In this document: positions 1-9,774 of the stretch, one piece after another
How positions within the stretch are numbered: the stretch's first letter is position 1
Layout of the letters: every line of letters begins with the position of its first letter
Source: Halobacillus shinanisalinarum
Lineage (GTDB): Bacteria > Bacillota > Bacilli > Bacillales > Halobacillaceae
Direction of reading: 5' to 3'
NCBI RefSeq assembly: GCF_022919835.1
Contig: NZ_CP095074.1
Span: 434,001-498,000, forward strand
Length of the DNA stretch: 64,000 nucleotides
Notes under the pieces: generated by a model
What the model was told of the DNA's origin: nothing
Seen by the model: only the letters and a program-made list of their open reading frames with translations
Database searches by the model: none
Program-made: the position numbers and the translations under genes

Positions 1-331
1 TCTCACCATTCGTAAAAGTCTGTGTTTGTGTGACTTCATCAAATTCGTTCACTGCATGTGTAATTTCCATCGCATCTTCGTTGTTGAAATCGTTATCGTG
101 GGAGCGATTTGATTCGTTATATTTCGTATTACGCATTTCTTCATCTGTTCTGCGTTTGAAATAACTGTCTTCCCCTGTTGGAATTCTTCCGTCGTGGTCT
201 TGCGCTTCATTTCCTCCGTATTCAACAGGTTCATATAAGTAGTTACCTTCACCTGTTTCTGCTGGCTCTTCAGCCTGACAAGCAATAAGAAAAATACAAA
301 TCAACAGGAACATTGTAATCATTTTCCACAT
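1..331 (-). CDS. Lipoprotein, YhcN/YlaJ-like (partial, runs off window)
   Basis: An ATG at 331 sits behind an AAAGGAG ribosome site and opens a frame that stays open to the window edge (110 codons). The first 18 residues are a lipoprotein signal peptide ending in the lipobox LIAC, so the mature protein should be lipid-anchored at its Cys. The rest is hydrophilic and rich in Asp, Asn and Glu. Size, signal and position next to spore genes recall the YhcN/YlaJ sporulation lipoproteins, but the diagnostic C-terminal part is outside the window, so the family is a suggestion only. The lipoprotein call itself is solid. Confidence 0.6.
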   Translation of the reverse strand, partial: MWKMITMFLLICIFLIACQAEEPAETGEGNYLYEPVEYGGNEAQDHDGRIPTGEDSYFKRRTDEEMRNTKYNESNRSHDNDFNNEDAMEITHAVNEFDEVTQTQTFTNGE

Positions 332-399
332 AAAAACATTCTCCTTTTTCCATTACTATGGGCTAAGAAGAATGTTTTACTCAGTTAATATTAGGAAAT

Positions 400-1137
400 T
401 TATCGAGGTGGTGCAGCAGGAAGCTGACGCTTATGGGCTGAACGCTTATGGAGGTGGTCAATAGTTGTCTTATCTTCTGCTGGAATCTCACCGCCTTTTA
501 AATAGCGGTCGATCATTTCATAGCTGGTTCCCATCTCATTTTCATCTGTTTGACCTTCCCAGAGCCCGGCACTCGGTTGTTTATGAATAATTTCAGCAGG
601 TATTTCTAAGTGCTTCGCCAGCCCTTTAACTTCACCTTTGGTCAGGTGGACAAGCGGAACAAGGTCCACACCGCCATCTCCAAATTTAGTAAAGTAACCT
701 GTATGCCATTCGGCTGCGTTGTCAGTACCCACGACGAGATAACGGTGATTTGTTGCTATAGTGTAAAGCGTACTCATTCGAAGACGTGCCCGTAAATTGG
801 CATCAGCAAGCTTTTGATTCTCCTCATTTAAAGAAGCTGACTTGTTTAGTTGTTTTTGTATGGATGGAAACATAACATTATGTGTTTCGGTTAGATCTAT
901 AGTTAAAGAAGAAATACCACACGATTCAATGACCTTATAAGCGTGTTCTTGGTCACTGGATTGGCTTTTACATGGCATGATCACTCCTAAAGAATGCTCA
1001 GGACATGCGCGTTTAATTAAATGCGCGACCACAGCCGAATCAATTCCGCCGCTAACCCCAACCAATAAACCTTCCACATTTGCTTCTTTAACTTTTTCAC
1101 GTAACCATTTGACGAGTTGTTCTACTTTTTCTTCCAC
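400..1137 (-). CDS. nadE: NH3-dependent NAD+ synthetase
   Basis: Makes NAD+ from nicotinate adenine dinucleotide, ATP and ammonia in the cytosol, the last step of NAD synthesis. The 245-residue protein carries the N-type ATP pyrophosphatase loop SGGIDS at residues 29-34 and has no N-terminal glutaminase domain, so it should use free ammonia. The later segment GTDNAAEWHTGYFTKFGDGG is the family's conserved substrate-binding region. It starts with GTG at 1137. It is shorter than B. subtilis NadE (about 270 residues), mainly at the N terminus. It lies between spore-coat-related genes and the lipoprotein gene, with no clear functional link to them. Confidence 0.93.
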   Translation of the reverse strand: MEEKVEQLVKWLREKVKEANVEGLLVGVSGGIDSAVVAHLIKRACPEHSLGVIMPCKSQSSDQEHAYKVIESCGISSLTIDLTETHNVMFPSIQKQLNKSASLNEENQKLADANLRARLRMSTLYTIATNHRYLVVGTDNAAEWHTGYFTKFGDGGVDLVPLVHLTKGEVKGLAKHLEIPAEIIHKQPSAGLWEGQTDENEMGTSYEMIDRYLKGGEIPAEDKTTIDHLHKRSAHKRQLPAAPPR

Positions 1138-1169
1138 TTACTTGTTCATCCTTTCACACTCATAATGCC

Positions 1170-2132
1170 TTATCTTAGCATATATTCTGTGTAACGAACA
1201 AACTTCTTTCGTGTCTCCCATGCTCTCTCAAGCTTACCCAGGTGAAAGGATAAAGAGACTTCTTCCCTTATACATCTACGATACCCATAAAGCCATTCTC
1301 TCAATAAATCAGCCGGAACCAAGACTCCTTGCAGCCATAGCCTAGGCTGTTTAACCCTGTTAAATAAACTAAAAAATTCTGATTTATATCCTTCCATATG
1401 AGGGAGGAACCGTTGAGCAATCTGGATATCATCATACAGTTTTGGACCAGTGTATAATAAGTCGAAGTCAATGATTTTCACTTTTTGATTACGATCTATA
1501 ATAAAGTTATGGTGGGCCACATCGCCATGCAGCCATTCGTTACCCTCCCATGCTGACTGTTCAATTTCTCCCCAGGGATTATCTGTGAAACGTTCAAGCT
1601 GTTTTTCCATAGTTGCATAAATTTCATCATACAGTCGTTTCCTTCGATAAGAACGAAACGCCTGTTCCGTATCTTCAAACTGTCTCATACGCTCCGACCA
1701 TTTGATATAGAGGGGATCCTTAGGAATTGAGAGTATAGAAATTCCCCTTGTACTCCTATGAAACCGCCTTAGTACATTATAGGTTTTAATTCGATCTTCT
1801 CGCCTCTTAAAATCTGCATGTCGTCCTTCAATCCAATTAAATATTCCCCATTCACAACCAAGTTTGCTTTTCGTAAAGCTTCCATCCGGAAAGGTAAGAG
1901 GGACGGCAGCAATGGATCCAGCCTCATGCCAATGATTAAAAAACTCCACCTGCTGAGTAAGCACTCTGGAACGACGATATCCTTTTAAAAGAACAGGTTT
2001 GTCATGATAATAGGCTTTATACACCTTAGGTTTAATCGTAAGATCATGAGATATCCTCAGTTTCTCCTGTGAATTAAGCCAATGAAAAAGGCGATCCGTA
2101 TACGAATCGCCCTTTCTTTCCTTACTCGTCAT
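1170..2132 (-). CDS. CotS/YsxE/YutH-type spore coat protein, kinase-like fold
   Basis: About 320 residues with an aminoglycoside-phosphotransferase-like fold: the motif WLHGDVAHHNFI is followed about 12 residues on by KIIDFDLL, matching the catalytic and metal-binding loops. Bacillus relatives (CotS, YsxE, YutH) are spore-coat-associated. The frame is open further upstream, but I prefer the ATG at 2132, which overlaps the end of the safA reading frame by 11 bases; the longer version would start inside safA. In B. subtilis ysxE follows spoVID; here spoVID is at 31 kb without such a neighbour, while this gene follows safA, whose product binds SpoVID. Catalytic activity is unproven in this family. 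Confidence 0.75.
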   Translation of the reverse strand: MTSKERKGDSYTDRLFHWLNSQEKLRISHDLTIKPKVYKAYYHDKPVLLKGYRRSRVLTQQVEFFNHWHEAGSIAAVPLTFPDGSFTKSKLGCEWGIFNWIEGRHADFKRREDRIKTYNVLRRFHRSTRGISILSIPKDPLYIKWSERMRQFEDTEQAFRSYRRKRLYDEIYATMEKQLERFTDNPWGEIEQSAWEGNEWLHGDVAHHNFIIDRNQKVKIIDFDLLYTGPKLYDDIQIAQRFLPHMEGYKSEFFSLFNRVKQPRLWLQGVLVPADLLREWLYGYRRCIREEVSLSFHLGKLERAWETRKKFVRYTEYMLR

Positions 2133-2760
2133 CTTCATCATCCCGCCAAGGTTGATTTGGATTCCAATTTTCCATATGTCCCTCATTATAAGGATAACCA
2201 CCCATTTGAGGACCACCATTCATAGGTTGTTGCGGCCATCCTCCCATCTGTGGGGCGCCGTACATTTGTTCCTGGGGCCAACCACCCTGTGGGCTCATAT
2301 GTTGTTGAGGATACCCGCCGTACATATTTTGCTGTGGTTGACCATAAGGCTGTGGCATATGGTGGCCACCGCCGCATCCACAATCAGAAACAGGCATATG
2401 ATGGGCAGGCATATTCATTTCTTGTGAAGGTGAATCCCATTCTTCCCCATCCCAAGGCTGCCAAGGCATCATATGCTGCGGTTGGTTGGGCTGCTGCATC
2501 CCAGGCATCATATGCTGTGGTTGGTTAGGCTGCTGCATCCCAGGCATCATATGCTGTGGTTGGTTAGGCTGCTGCATCCCAGGCATCATATGCTGTGGTT
2601 GGTTAGGCTGCTGCATCCCAGGCATCATATGCTGTGGTTGGTTAGGCTGCTGCATCCCAGGCATCATTGGCTGGTGCTGATAAGGATCTTGCATCATAGG
2701 ATAATCGTGTGGCGGACAGCAATAGCAATCACTATATACAAGTTGACCTTGTGGCATCAT
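2122..2760 (-). CDS. safA: SafA C-terminal region / repeat-rich coat protein
   Basis: A 212-residue frame of low complexity, rich in Met, Pro, Gln, Gly and Tyr. It contains five near-identical 13-residue units of the form MMPGMQQPNQPQH, a DCGCGGGHH cluster and an acidic tail ending DDEDDE, as in the C-terminal half of Bacillus SafA. It overlaps the LysM-encoding frame by ATGA. One extra base in the G run at 2762-2765 would join the two frames into one protein of about 408 residues, close to B. subtilis SafA. Either the gene is split by a missing base, or this is a separate coupled cistron resembling the short SafA form made by internal initiation. Confidence 0.7.
   Translation of the reverse strand: MMPQGQLVYSDCYCCPPHDYPMMQDPYQHQPMMPGMQQPNQPQHMMPGMQQPNQPQHMMPGMQQPNQPQHMMPGMQQPNQPQHMMPGMQQPNQPQHMMPWQPWDGEEWDSPSQEMNMPAHHMPVSDCGCGGGHHMPQPYGQPQQNMYGGYPQQHMSPQGGWPQEQMYGAPQMGGWPQQPMNGGPQMGGYPYNEGHMENWNPNQPWRDDEDDE
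2465..2668 (-). repeat. Tandem 39-bp coding repeat (five copies)
   Basis: Five head-to-tail copies of a 39-bp unit, in frame, each encoding 13 residues (MMPGMQQPNQPQH). The copy at the 3' end of the gene differs by a few bases; the others are almost identical at DNA level, so expansion or homogenisation is recent. Copy number is likely to vary between strains. It is a coding minisatellite, not a CRISPR array. Confidence 0.95.
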
Positions 2761-3347
2761 TGGGGATATGGCATATGCTGCTGCATTGGCATATATTGTT
2801 CTTCAATTTTATGACCAGGCATATATTGTTCTTCTTTCTCAGGAGAAGGCATATCATAATTCGGCTCTTTTTCTTTATAATGTTTAGGTTGTTCAGCTTT
2901 CATGGGCTGCTGTGCAGGTTGTTGCTTTGGTTGCTTTGGTTGCTTTGGTTGCTGTGCAGGTTGCTGCTTTGGTTCAGGTGCCGGCATTTGAGGCAAATGA
3001 AATGTCGTGTAATAGTTCTGTACTTCCTGCTCCATCATCGGCATTTGTATAGGCATCATTGGCTTTTCCTTAACTGGCTTATGCTTAGGCATCTTCTCGT
3101 CTTCTTTAATTACAGGCATCGGTTTAGGTGACTGATCCTTATAAGGATGCTTTGCAGGCATTTCCTTTTTCGGGGCCTCTTTTTTTACTGGCTTTGCCCC
3201 TTGAGGAACCTTAATCTTCATTCCAGGCATAATCATATCTGGGTTTGAAAGTTGGGTATTTAAACCTTTTAACTCTTCAAAATCAACTCCATATTTTTTT
3301 GATATTTTCCAGAGTGTATCGCCTTTTTGCACAATGTGAATTCTCAC
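2757..3347 (-). CDS. safA: SafA N-terminal region, LysM spore coat morphogenetic protein
   Basis: A LysM peptidoglycan-binding domain occupies residues 1-50 (IHIVQKGDTLWKISKKYG, then the NPDMIMPGMKIKVP end of the module). A Lys/Pro/Gln-rich linker follows. SafA localises to the cortex-coat boundary and recruits inner-coat proteins through SpoVID, which is encoded at 30.8-31.8 kb. This 196-residue frame stops in TGA overlapping the next frame's ATG, but B. subtilis SafA is about 387 residues, so the remainder is probably the 2122-2760 frame. Start ATG at 3347 is unambiguous because the LysM begins there. Position upstream of pheA matches the B. subtilis neighbourhood. Confidence 0.88.
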   Translation of the reverse strand: MRIHIVQKGDTLWKISKKYGVDFEELKGLNTQLSNPDMIMPGMKIKVPQGAKPVKKEAPKKEMPAKHPYKDQSPKPMPVIKEDEKMPKHKPVKEKPMMPIQMPMMEQEVQNYYTTFHLPQMPAPEPKQQPAQQPKQPKQPKQQPAQQPMKAEQPKHYKEKEPNYDMPSPEKEEQYMPGHKIEEQYMPMQQHMPYPQ

Positions 3348-3521
3348 AGTTGCAACTCCTTCCTGTGATCTATAAATTGTAAGACAACAATAATAGCTTC
3401 ATAACACTCTATGCAAGAAAGCACCAAAGGTTGATGAATTTGCCCATATTTATTTTATTAGAAAAGCGAAGAGGAGTGAAAAAGTGGAAGCACTCCGAAG
3501 TACATTTTTAGAGGATAAAAA

Positions 3522-3565
3522 AACCCCGGTAAACGGACTTTGAAAAGTAACCGTTTATCGGGATA
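3522..3565 (-). terminator. Rho-independent terminator of obg-pheB-pheA
   Basis: On the minus strand CCCGATAAACGG pairs with CCGTTTACCGGG across a short loop and is followed by seven T residues. It lies about 30 bases past the pheA stop. Confidence 0.9.
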
Positions 3566-3595
3566 TAGTTTAGTGAAAAAGAATGTGGCCCTTCT

Positions 3596-4459
3596 TTAAC
3601 TATTGAATGAATTAATTTCCATTAAGTAACTAGGATAGGTTCCAAGCAGTTTCAACCTGCATCCCAGCATTTCAAGCTCAGCTTTGACCCCCGGAAACAA
3701 AACGTCATCAAAGGGTTGATCGACATCTATTAAAAAGAAGTAGTTGCCAAGCCCTGTCTTCATTGGTCTTGACTCGATTTTAGAAAGGTTCATCTTTCTC
3801 CAGGAGAACGCTGAGAGCACTTGATGGAGTGCGCCAACATAATCTTTTGGAAGCGTAACCATGATGGTTGTCTTATGTTTCTGAACAGAATGATTCCCCG
3901 CATTTAATGGTGTAGGTGTTTTTTGGACAACGGCAAAACGCGTATGGTTATTGTCATAATCATGAATATTTGCCTTTAAAATAGTTAATTCATTTTGCTC
4001 TGCAGCTAAGTGGTTTCCTATAGCAGCGGTATGAATTCCTTTTTCAGCCACAATCTCTGCTGCTCTCCCTGTTGAACTGGTGTAGACAAGTTCAGCTGTT
4101 CGATAATTTTTATATAAGTATTGTTGGCACTGAGCAATTGCCTGACTATGGGAATAAATGTGAGTAAATCCTTCCCCGTCATAGTCAGGATGGACGAGGA
4201 GGTGCTGTTGAATAGGAACTGTTAACTCTGCAATCACAGCTTGATTAACTTCATGAATCAAGTAATCAATCGTTAAGTGCACAGAACCTTCAATCGCATT
4301 CTCAATCGGCACAACTCCTAAATCAACATCTCCACTCTCTACGGCATCCAAACATGCTGGTATGCTTTCGTAGCCTATAAATGACCCCTCTTCAAAAAAA
4401 GCATCCGCCGCCATTTTGGTAAACGTTCCTTTAGGCCCCAAATAACCAATTCGTTGCAT
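3596..4459 (-). CDS. pheA: Prephenate dehydratase
   Basis: Converts prephenate to phenylpyruvate in phenylalanine synthesis. The 287-residue monofunctional enzyme begins with the typical IGYLGPKGTFT and has the catalytic NHTRFAVV segment (TRF motif) near residue 175. It ends in an ACT domain with the Phe-binding signature ESRPMKTGLGNYFF, so feedback inhibition by phenylalanine is expected. There is no chorismate mutase domain. It follows pheB by 19 bases and is the last gene before the terminator. Confidence 0.97.
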   Translation of the reverse strand: MQRIGYLGPKGTFTKMAADAFFEEGSFIGYESIPACLDAVESGDVDLGVVPIENAIEGSVHLTIDYLIHEVNQAVIAELTVPIQQHLLVHPDYDGEGFTHIYSHSQAIAQCQQYLYKNYRTAELVYTSSTGRAAEIVAEKGIHTAAIGNHLAAEQNELTILKANIHDYDNNHTRFAVVQKTPTPLNAGNHSVQKHKTTIMVTLPKDYVGALHQVLSAFSWRKMNLSKIESRPMKTGLGNYFFLIDVDQPFDDVLFPGVKAELEMLGCRLKLLGTYPSYLMEINSFNS

Positions 4460-4478
4460 AGCCTCACTACTCCTAACA

Positions 4479-4928
4479 TTAAGCCCCTGAACTTAAAACT
4501 TCTACCCTGTCGACGAAGTCCAATTTATGAAGCTTTTGTAATAATTTCTCTATTGTGTACATCATCCCTGTTGTATTTAAAGACAAAGTTACGTTTGCTT
4601 TTCCTTGTAAGGGAATGGTTTGGTGTATCGTCAATACATTACAACCTGATTCAGCTACGGTTAACAGCAGATTTGATAGTGTCCCAGCACGATCTTCCAA
4701 ATGGAAAAACAAGGTGATCATTTGTTCCTTAACCATAGCTTGAAACGGAAAGACGGCATCCCTGTATTTGTAAAAAGCACTTCGAGAGAGACCGACATGC
4801 TGAACGGCTTCAAAAATGGATTCAGCCTTTCCACGTTCCAGTAATGCTTTCGCATCGATCGTTTTCCTCATCGCTTCAGGGAGAATATCACTACGAACTA
4901 AATAAAATTGCTCGTTATAATCCGCCAT
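4479..4928 (-). CDS. pheB: ACT domain protein PheB
   Basis: A 149-residue protein of the UPF0735/PheB family. Residues 1-70 are a helical region ([26 protein letters not shown]) that resembles a helix-turn-helix; residues 72-145 form an ACT domain ([19 protein letters not shown]). ACT domains bind amino acids, so a role sensing phenylalanine or a relative is likely but unproven, despite old annotations as chorismate mutase. It is sandwiched between obg and pheA in one operon, 12 bases after obg, exactly as in B. subtilis. Confidence 0.95.
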   Translation of the reverse strand: MADYNEQFYLVRSDILPEAMRKTIDAKALLERGKAESIFEAVQHVGLSRSAFYKYRDAVFPFQAMVKEQMITLFFHLEDRAGTLSNLLLTVAESGCNVLTIHQTIPLQGKANVTLSLNTTGMMYTIEKLLQKLHKLDFVDRVEVLSSGA

Positions 4929-4940
4929 TCCTCTACCCCC

Positions 4941-6220
<1,280 letters not shown>

Positions 6221-6233
6221 ATTTCTTCACCTC

Positions 6234-6749
6234 TTATTCAATCGTCATTTCAACGGAAAGTTCATCACCATCGTAGAATGCGATAAATCCTTCATCATTA
6301 AGCTTCGTTTCTAACCGCTCTGGTGCTATAAAAGCTCCTTTCCACTCCCAGCTTACACCTAGCTGATGTGTTCCTAACCTCTGATACATTTGTACTCTTC
6401 CTTCATAAAGTTCATCTTTTTTACGAAATTCATCCATCAATGTAAGTAAACGTTTTGCATAAGCCGTCAATTTCTTATCAAAAATGGGTAAATCAACATC
6501 TAGCTGAATCGTGTATGTTAAACGATATTGATCCTGATTCAAATTAAATGTAAGTAACCAAAGAGAAAACTCATACGCACTACTATTCAGCAACCTTCGT
6601 TCCTGCTCGGAATCCTGTATAATTTTATCGACTTGAACTTGTACCTTGTCTACCTTCCCCATGGAGGCATAGCCTTGGATCAATTGTATTTGATTCATCC
6701 AGTCATGACGCTTATGTCTAAGTATCGCAATCATCTCTTCTTTACTCAA
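6234..6749 (-). CDS. spo0B: Sporulation initiation phosphotransferase Spo0B
   Basis: Transfers phosphate from Spo0F to Spo0A in the sporulation phosphorelay. The 171-residue protein has the phospho-acceptor motif LRHKRHDWMNQIQLIQGY near its start, with His15 as the likely phosphorylated residue. An alpha/beta region resembling a degenerate histidine-kinase ATPase domain follows. It is slightly shorter than B. subtilis Spo0B (192). It ends 13 bases before the obg start, so the two form an operon as in Bacillus. Confidence 0.93.
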   Translation of the reverse strand: MSKEEMIAILRHKRHDWMNQIQLIQGYASMGKVDKVQVQVDKIIQDSEQERRLLNSSAYEFSLWLLTFNLNQDQYRLTYTIQLDVDLPIFDKKLTAYAKRLLTLMDEFRKKDELYEGRVQMYQRLGTHQLGVSWEWKGAFIAPERLETKLNDEGFIAFYDGDELSVEMTIE

Positions 6750-6822
6750 ATAAAACAGCCCCTCTACCTTTCATATTATTAAAAAGTATAGCAAAATTCA
6801 TAACGAAACTGAATGGTTACAG

Positions 6823-6996
6823 AAAAGCGGAGGTGCTCTGATAGATACGACAAGCATAAGCTAAGCGGTGCAGTGAAAAGTAACTCAAGGATCTTCAACT
6901 AAATTGGCACGTCCTCAACGACGAACGACCTTATGTCCTGTGGGGCCACGGAGGCGATATACTTCTGTCTCGAGTGTCTGGGACCGCAGCTAGACA
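6823..6996. repeat. Intergenic structured repeat, family R1, copy A1
   Basis: A noncoding element sharing an ordered set of blocks with the copy at 31931-32114: an AAAAGCGG-like start, ACGACAAGCATAA, AAGCGG-GCAGTG and GTCCTGTGGGGCCACGGAGG. Similar sequences are widespread between genes in halotolerant Bacillaceae. The GTGGGGCCACGG block can fold on itself. It lies between spo0B and the rpmA terminator. Confidence 0.7.
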
Positions 6997-7174
6997 ATAG
7001 AAAAGCCAAAGAGGGGTTGTTAGACCTGACACACACATAAGCGGAGCGCTGCAGGGAAGTGGTCTTTCTTCCTGGAAGCGAACTGCTTATGTCGCGAAGT
7101 GCTGCCCCTCAGAAAAAAGCGGAAGCGCCCTGAAGGAGAAGTTCGACTAAGCAGTGCAGTACCCGAGCGGGTCC
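6997..7174. repeat. Degraded R1 repeat fragments, copy A2
   Basis: Next to copy A1, pieces of the same element recur: CATAAGCGGAGCG with CTGCAGGG at about 7047-7075, and a new element start AAAAGCGGAAGCGCCC at 7115 followed by GTTCGACTAAGCAGTGCAG. It looks like a second, shuffled or truncated insertion. No coding potential is seen. Confidence 0.55.
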
Positions 7175-7177
7175 ATA

Positions 7178-7217
7178 CAAAAAGCCGCGCTTATGCAATA
7201 GGCATAGCGCGGCTTAC
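7178..7217 (-). terminator. Terminator of rplU-prp-rpmA
   Basis: On the minus strand AAGCCGCGCTATGC pairs with GCATAAGCGCGGCTT and is followed by a T run. It lies about 30 bases after the rpmA stop and separates the ribosomal-protein operon from spo0B-obg. Confidence 0.9.
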
Positions 7218-7247
7218 AAGTACGTATGATACCATACTATATCGAGT

Positions 7248-7888
<641 letters not shown>

Positions 7889-7900
7889 AAGTCGGACACC

Positions 7901-8209
7901 TTACGCCTTGATGCTCTCAACAACAAGTTTTGTGTACGGCTGACGGTGACCTTGTTTACGCTTGTAGTTCTTTTTCGGCTTGTATTTGAAGACAGTAAGC
8001 TTCTTCTGACGACCTTGTTTTTCAACTTTAGCCGTTACTGAAGCACCATCTACGAAAGGAGCACCAACTTTTGTGTCGTCTCCGCCTACGAAAAGCACTT
8101 TATCAAAAGTTACAGTCTCGCCAGCTTCTACGCTTACTTTCTCTACGTAGATTTCTTGGCCTTCTTGAACTTTGATTTGTTTTCCACCAGTTTCAATAAT
8201 TGCGTACAT
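7901..8209 (-). CDS. rplU: 50S ribosomal protein L21
   Basis: A 102-residue L21 that begins [18 protein letters not shown] and ends in the basic 23S rRNA-binding segment [20 protein letters not shown]. First gene of rplU-prp-rpmA, with a strong AAGGAGGTG ribosome site and an upstream leader that probably mediates autogenous control. Confidence 0.98.
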   Translation of the reverse strand: MYAIIETGGKQIKVQEGQEIYVEKVSVEAGETVTFDKVLFVGGDDTKVGAPFVDGASVTAKVEKQGRQKKLTVFKYKPKKNYKRKQGHRQPYTKLVVESIKA

Positions 8210-8215
8210 ACTTGC

Positions 8216-8312
8216 ACCTCCTTATTTAACTCAGACTCGCCATTCAGGTACCGTTTGCGGTTTTTAAAAACCTGTTCTGTGCGGTTGTAGCAATGAAGTG
8301 CTACTAGAATAA
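8216..8312 (-). ncRNA. L21 leader (candidate autoregulatory mRNA structure)
   Basis: The transcript leader of rplU holds a hairpin GTAGCACTTCATTGCTAC and then a segment with CAGGTTTTTAAAAACC before the ribosome site. Bacilli carry a conserved L21 leader in this position that is thought to bind L21. Assignment rests on position and hairpins; a covariance-model search would settle it. Confidence 0.65.
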
Positions 8313-8319
8313 CATAACA

Positions 8320-8349
8320 ATGTTACCACAAATCAAAACAAGTTGTCAA
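8320..8349 (-). promoter_or_regulatory. SigA promoter for rplU-prp-rpmA
   Basis: On the minus strand TTGACA (8344-8349) and TAACAT (8320-8325) are separated by 18 bases. It overlaps the 3' end of the upstream RNase gene, so the ribosomal-protein operon has its own start. Confidence 0.65.
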
Positions 8350-9760
8350 CATGATACACACGTCTTGAGATGACTGATTGTATCATATCAAGTGACCCTT
8401 CAAGCTCTATTTGCCAGTCAGTGATCGAAGAGTCTTGTCTAACAAATAGCTCCTGTGGAATTTTACTAGAAATAGACTGAGAAAGCAATTGTTTTTTATG
8501 GTAATAAAGATCAGGGGACATAGCTACCAGTACAGCTTCACTTTGGATATTTTCCGTTAAATAACGTTCTAAGCGATAAATAAGTGTATCTTTAGAAAAT
8601 GCTGGTTTCTGTATAGCCGTTAATTGATCACTCACGTTGCTAAAGCGTCGCTGTCTCGTGATTTCCATTAAGCCAAGCCTTGTTATCCCTAAAATAGTGG
8701 TGGATACTGGATCTCTTCGTACTAGCTCAGACATGTATTTCAGAAGTTCTTTTTCCTGCTTCTTCTCCTGCATAGAAATGTAATCAACTAAAATGATACC
8801 TGAAATATTTCGCAACTGTATTTGCCTCGCTACTTCTACAGCTGCAGTTTTATTCATTTCAAGCTTTTGGTAAGAAGATAAAGTCTTTTGTTTGAATTTA
8901 TGACTGTTAATATCAATCACCGTCATCGCTTCCGTTTGTTCTATCACTAATTCCATTCCCTGTTCCGTTACAACAACAGGTTGGATTAGTTTGGATTGCA
9001 GTTCATTGATCGTAATGCCAGTATAGCTTGATATATTTTTCACCCACTTAACTTTCTCAGCAAGCATAGGATAACGTTGTTTGATCGATTGACTCAACTG
9101 ACTATTGTTAACAACGATTTCTGTAATCAGTGAGAGTGGATGCTTGCGAATCAGTTGGTCGGGTAAAATGGGGTCATCAACTAGTTTACGCGATCGGTCG
9201 GTCGTGCTGGTCTTTATTTGTCTCGCCCATAGATCCCTCAGTTGGTCGATTTCATTTAAAATCGTTTGAGTCGAAACGTTTGATGCAGCCGTCCGAACGA
9301 TCACTCCTTCATCCGCGTCAAGCTGCCGACTGGTCCACGTCCTCAACACCTCCGCCTGTTTCGCATCGATCCGCTTGGAAACAGCTGTTCTTTTTCCATA
9401 AGGTTGATAAATGACGAAGAGACCAGGAACAGTAATATCTGCAGTAAGCTGAGCGCCTTTTGTGCCCTCAGGTTCCTTTGTAACCTGGACAGTAAGTGAT
9501 TGCCCTTCTTTCAACGTGCTTTCAATAGATTTTTGAGCCCAGGGAATGGATTCCTTCTTTAAAAATCCTGTCCTCTCTTCACCAATATCAATAAAAGCTG
9601 CTTGGATAGCCTTATTAATATGACTGACCTTTCCCAAATAAATGGAACCCGAAAGCATTTGCACTTCCGGGCGTATTGTTACATATTCGATGACATCATT
9701 ATTTTCTAGAACAATACCTATTTGTTCACTCGTCTGTGTATGTACGGCAATCGTTCTCAT
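8333..9760 (-). CDS. Ribonuclease E/G family protein
   Basis: A 475-residue homologue of RNase G, an RNA 5'-end-sensing endonuclease. It has the embedded S1 domain (GSIYLGKVSHINKAIQAAFIDIG) and both catalytic aspartate regions, TVIDINSHKF and GIILVDYISMQ. The ITRQRRFSN segment matches the LEITRQR of relatives. The Cys-rich zinc link (CPxC) that normally follows is absent, so oligomerisation may differ. The start is the ATG at 9760 behind AGAGGGG; the longer frame would run into spoIVFB. B. subtilis lacks this family and relies on RNase Y and J, so this is an addition to the conserved cluster. Confidence 0.85.
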   Translation of the reverse strand: MRTIAVHTQTSEQIGIVLENNDVIEYVTIRPEVQMLSGSIYLGKVSHINKAIQAAFIDIGEERTGFLKKESIPWAQKSIESTLKEGQSLTVQVTKEPEGTKGAQLTADITVPGLFVIYQPYGKRTAVSKRIDAKQAEVLRTWTSRQLDADEGVIVRTAASNVSTQTILNEIDQLRDLWARQIKTSTTDRSRKLVDDPILPDQLIRKHPLSLITEIVVNNSQLSQSIKQRYPMLAEKVKWVKNISSYTGITINELQSKLIQPVVVTEQGMELVIEQTEAMTVIDINSHKFKQKTLSSYQKLEMNKTAAVEVARQIQLRNISGIILVDYISMQEKKQEKELLKYMSELVRRDPVSTTILGITRLGLMEITRQRRFSNVSDQLTAIQKPAFSKDTLIYRLERYLTENIQSEAVLVAMSPDLYYHKKQLLSQSISSKIPQELFVRQDSSITDWQIELEGSLDMIQSVISRRVYHVDNLF

Positions 9761-9774
9761 AAGACCCCTCTTTG

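Noticed and set aside
49..285. Minus-strand ORF of 78 codons
   Set aside because: Another frame within the lipoprotein gene 1-331; no ribosome site or plausible product.
2465..2668. Regular 39-bp repeats resembling a CRISPR array
   Set aside because: The units are directly adjacent with no spacers and stay in frame within a coat protein.
2473..2814. Plus-strand ORF of 113 codons through the repeats
   Set aside because: Shadow of the repeat-rich minus-strand gene; the sequence is only the antisense reading of the 39-bp unit.
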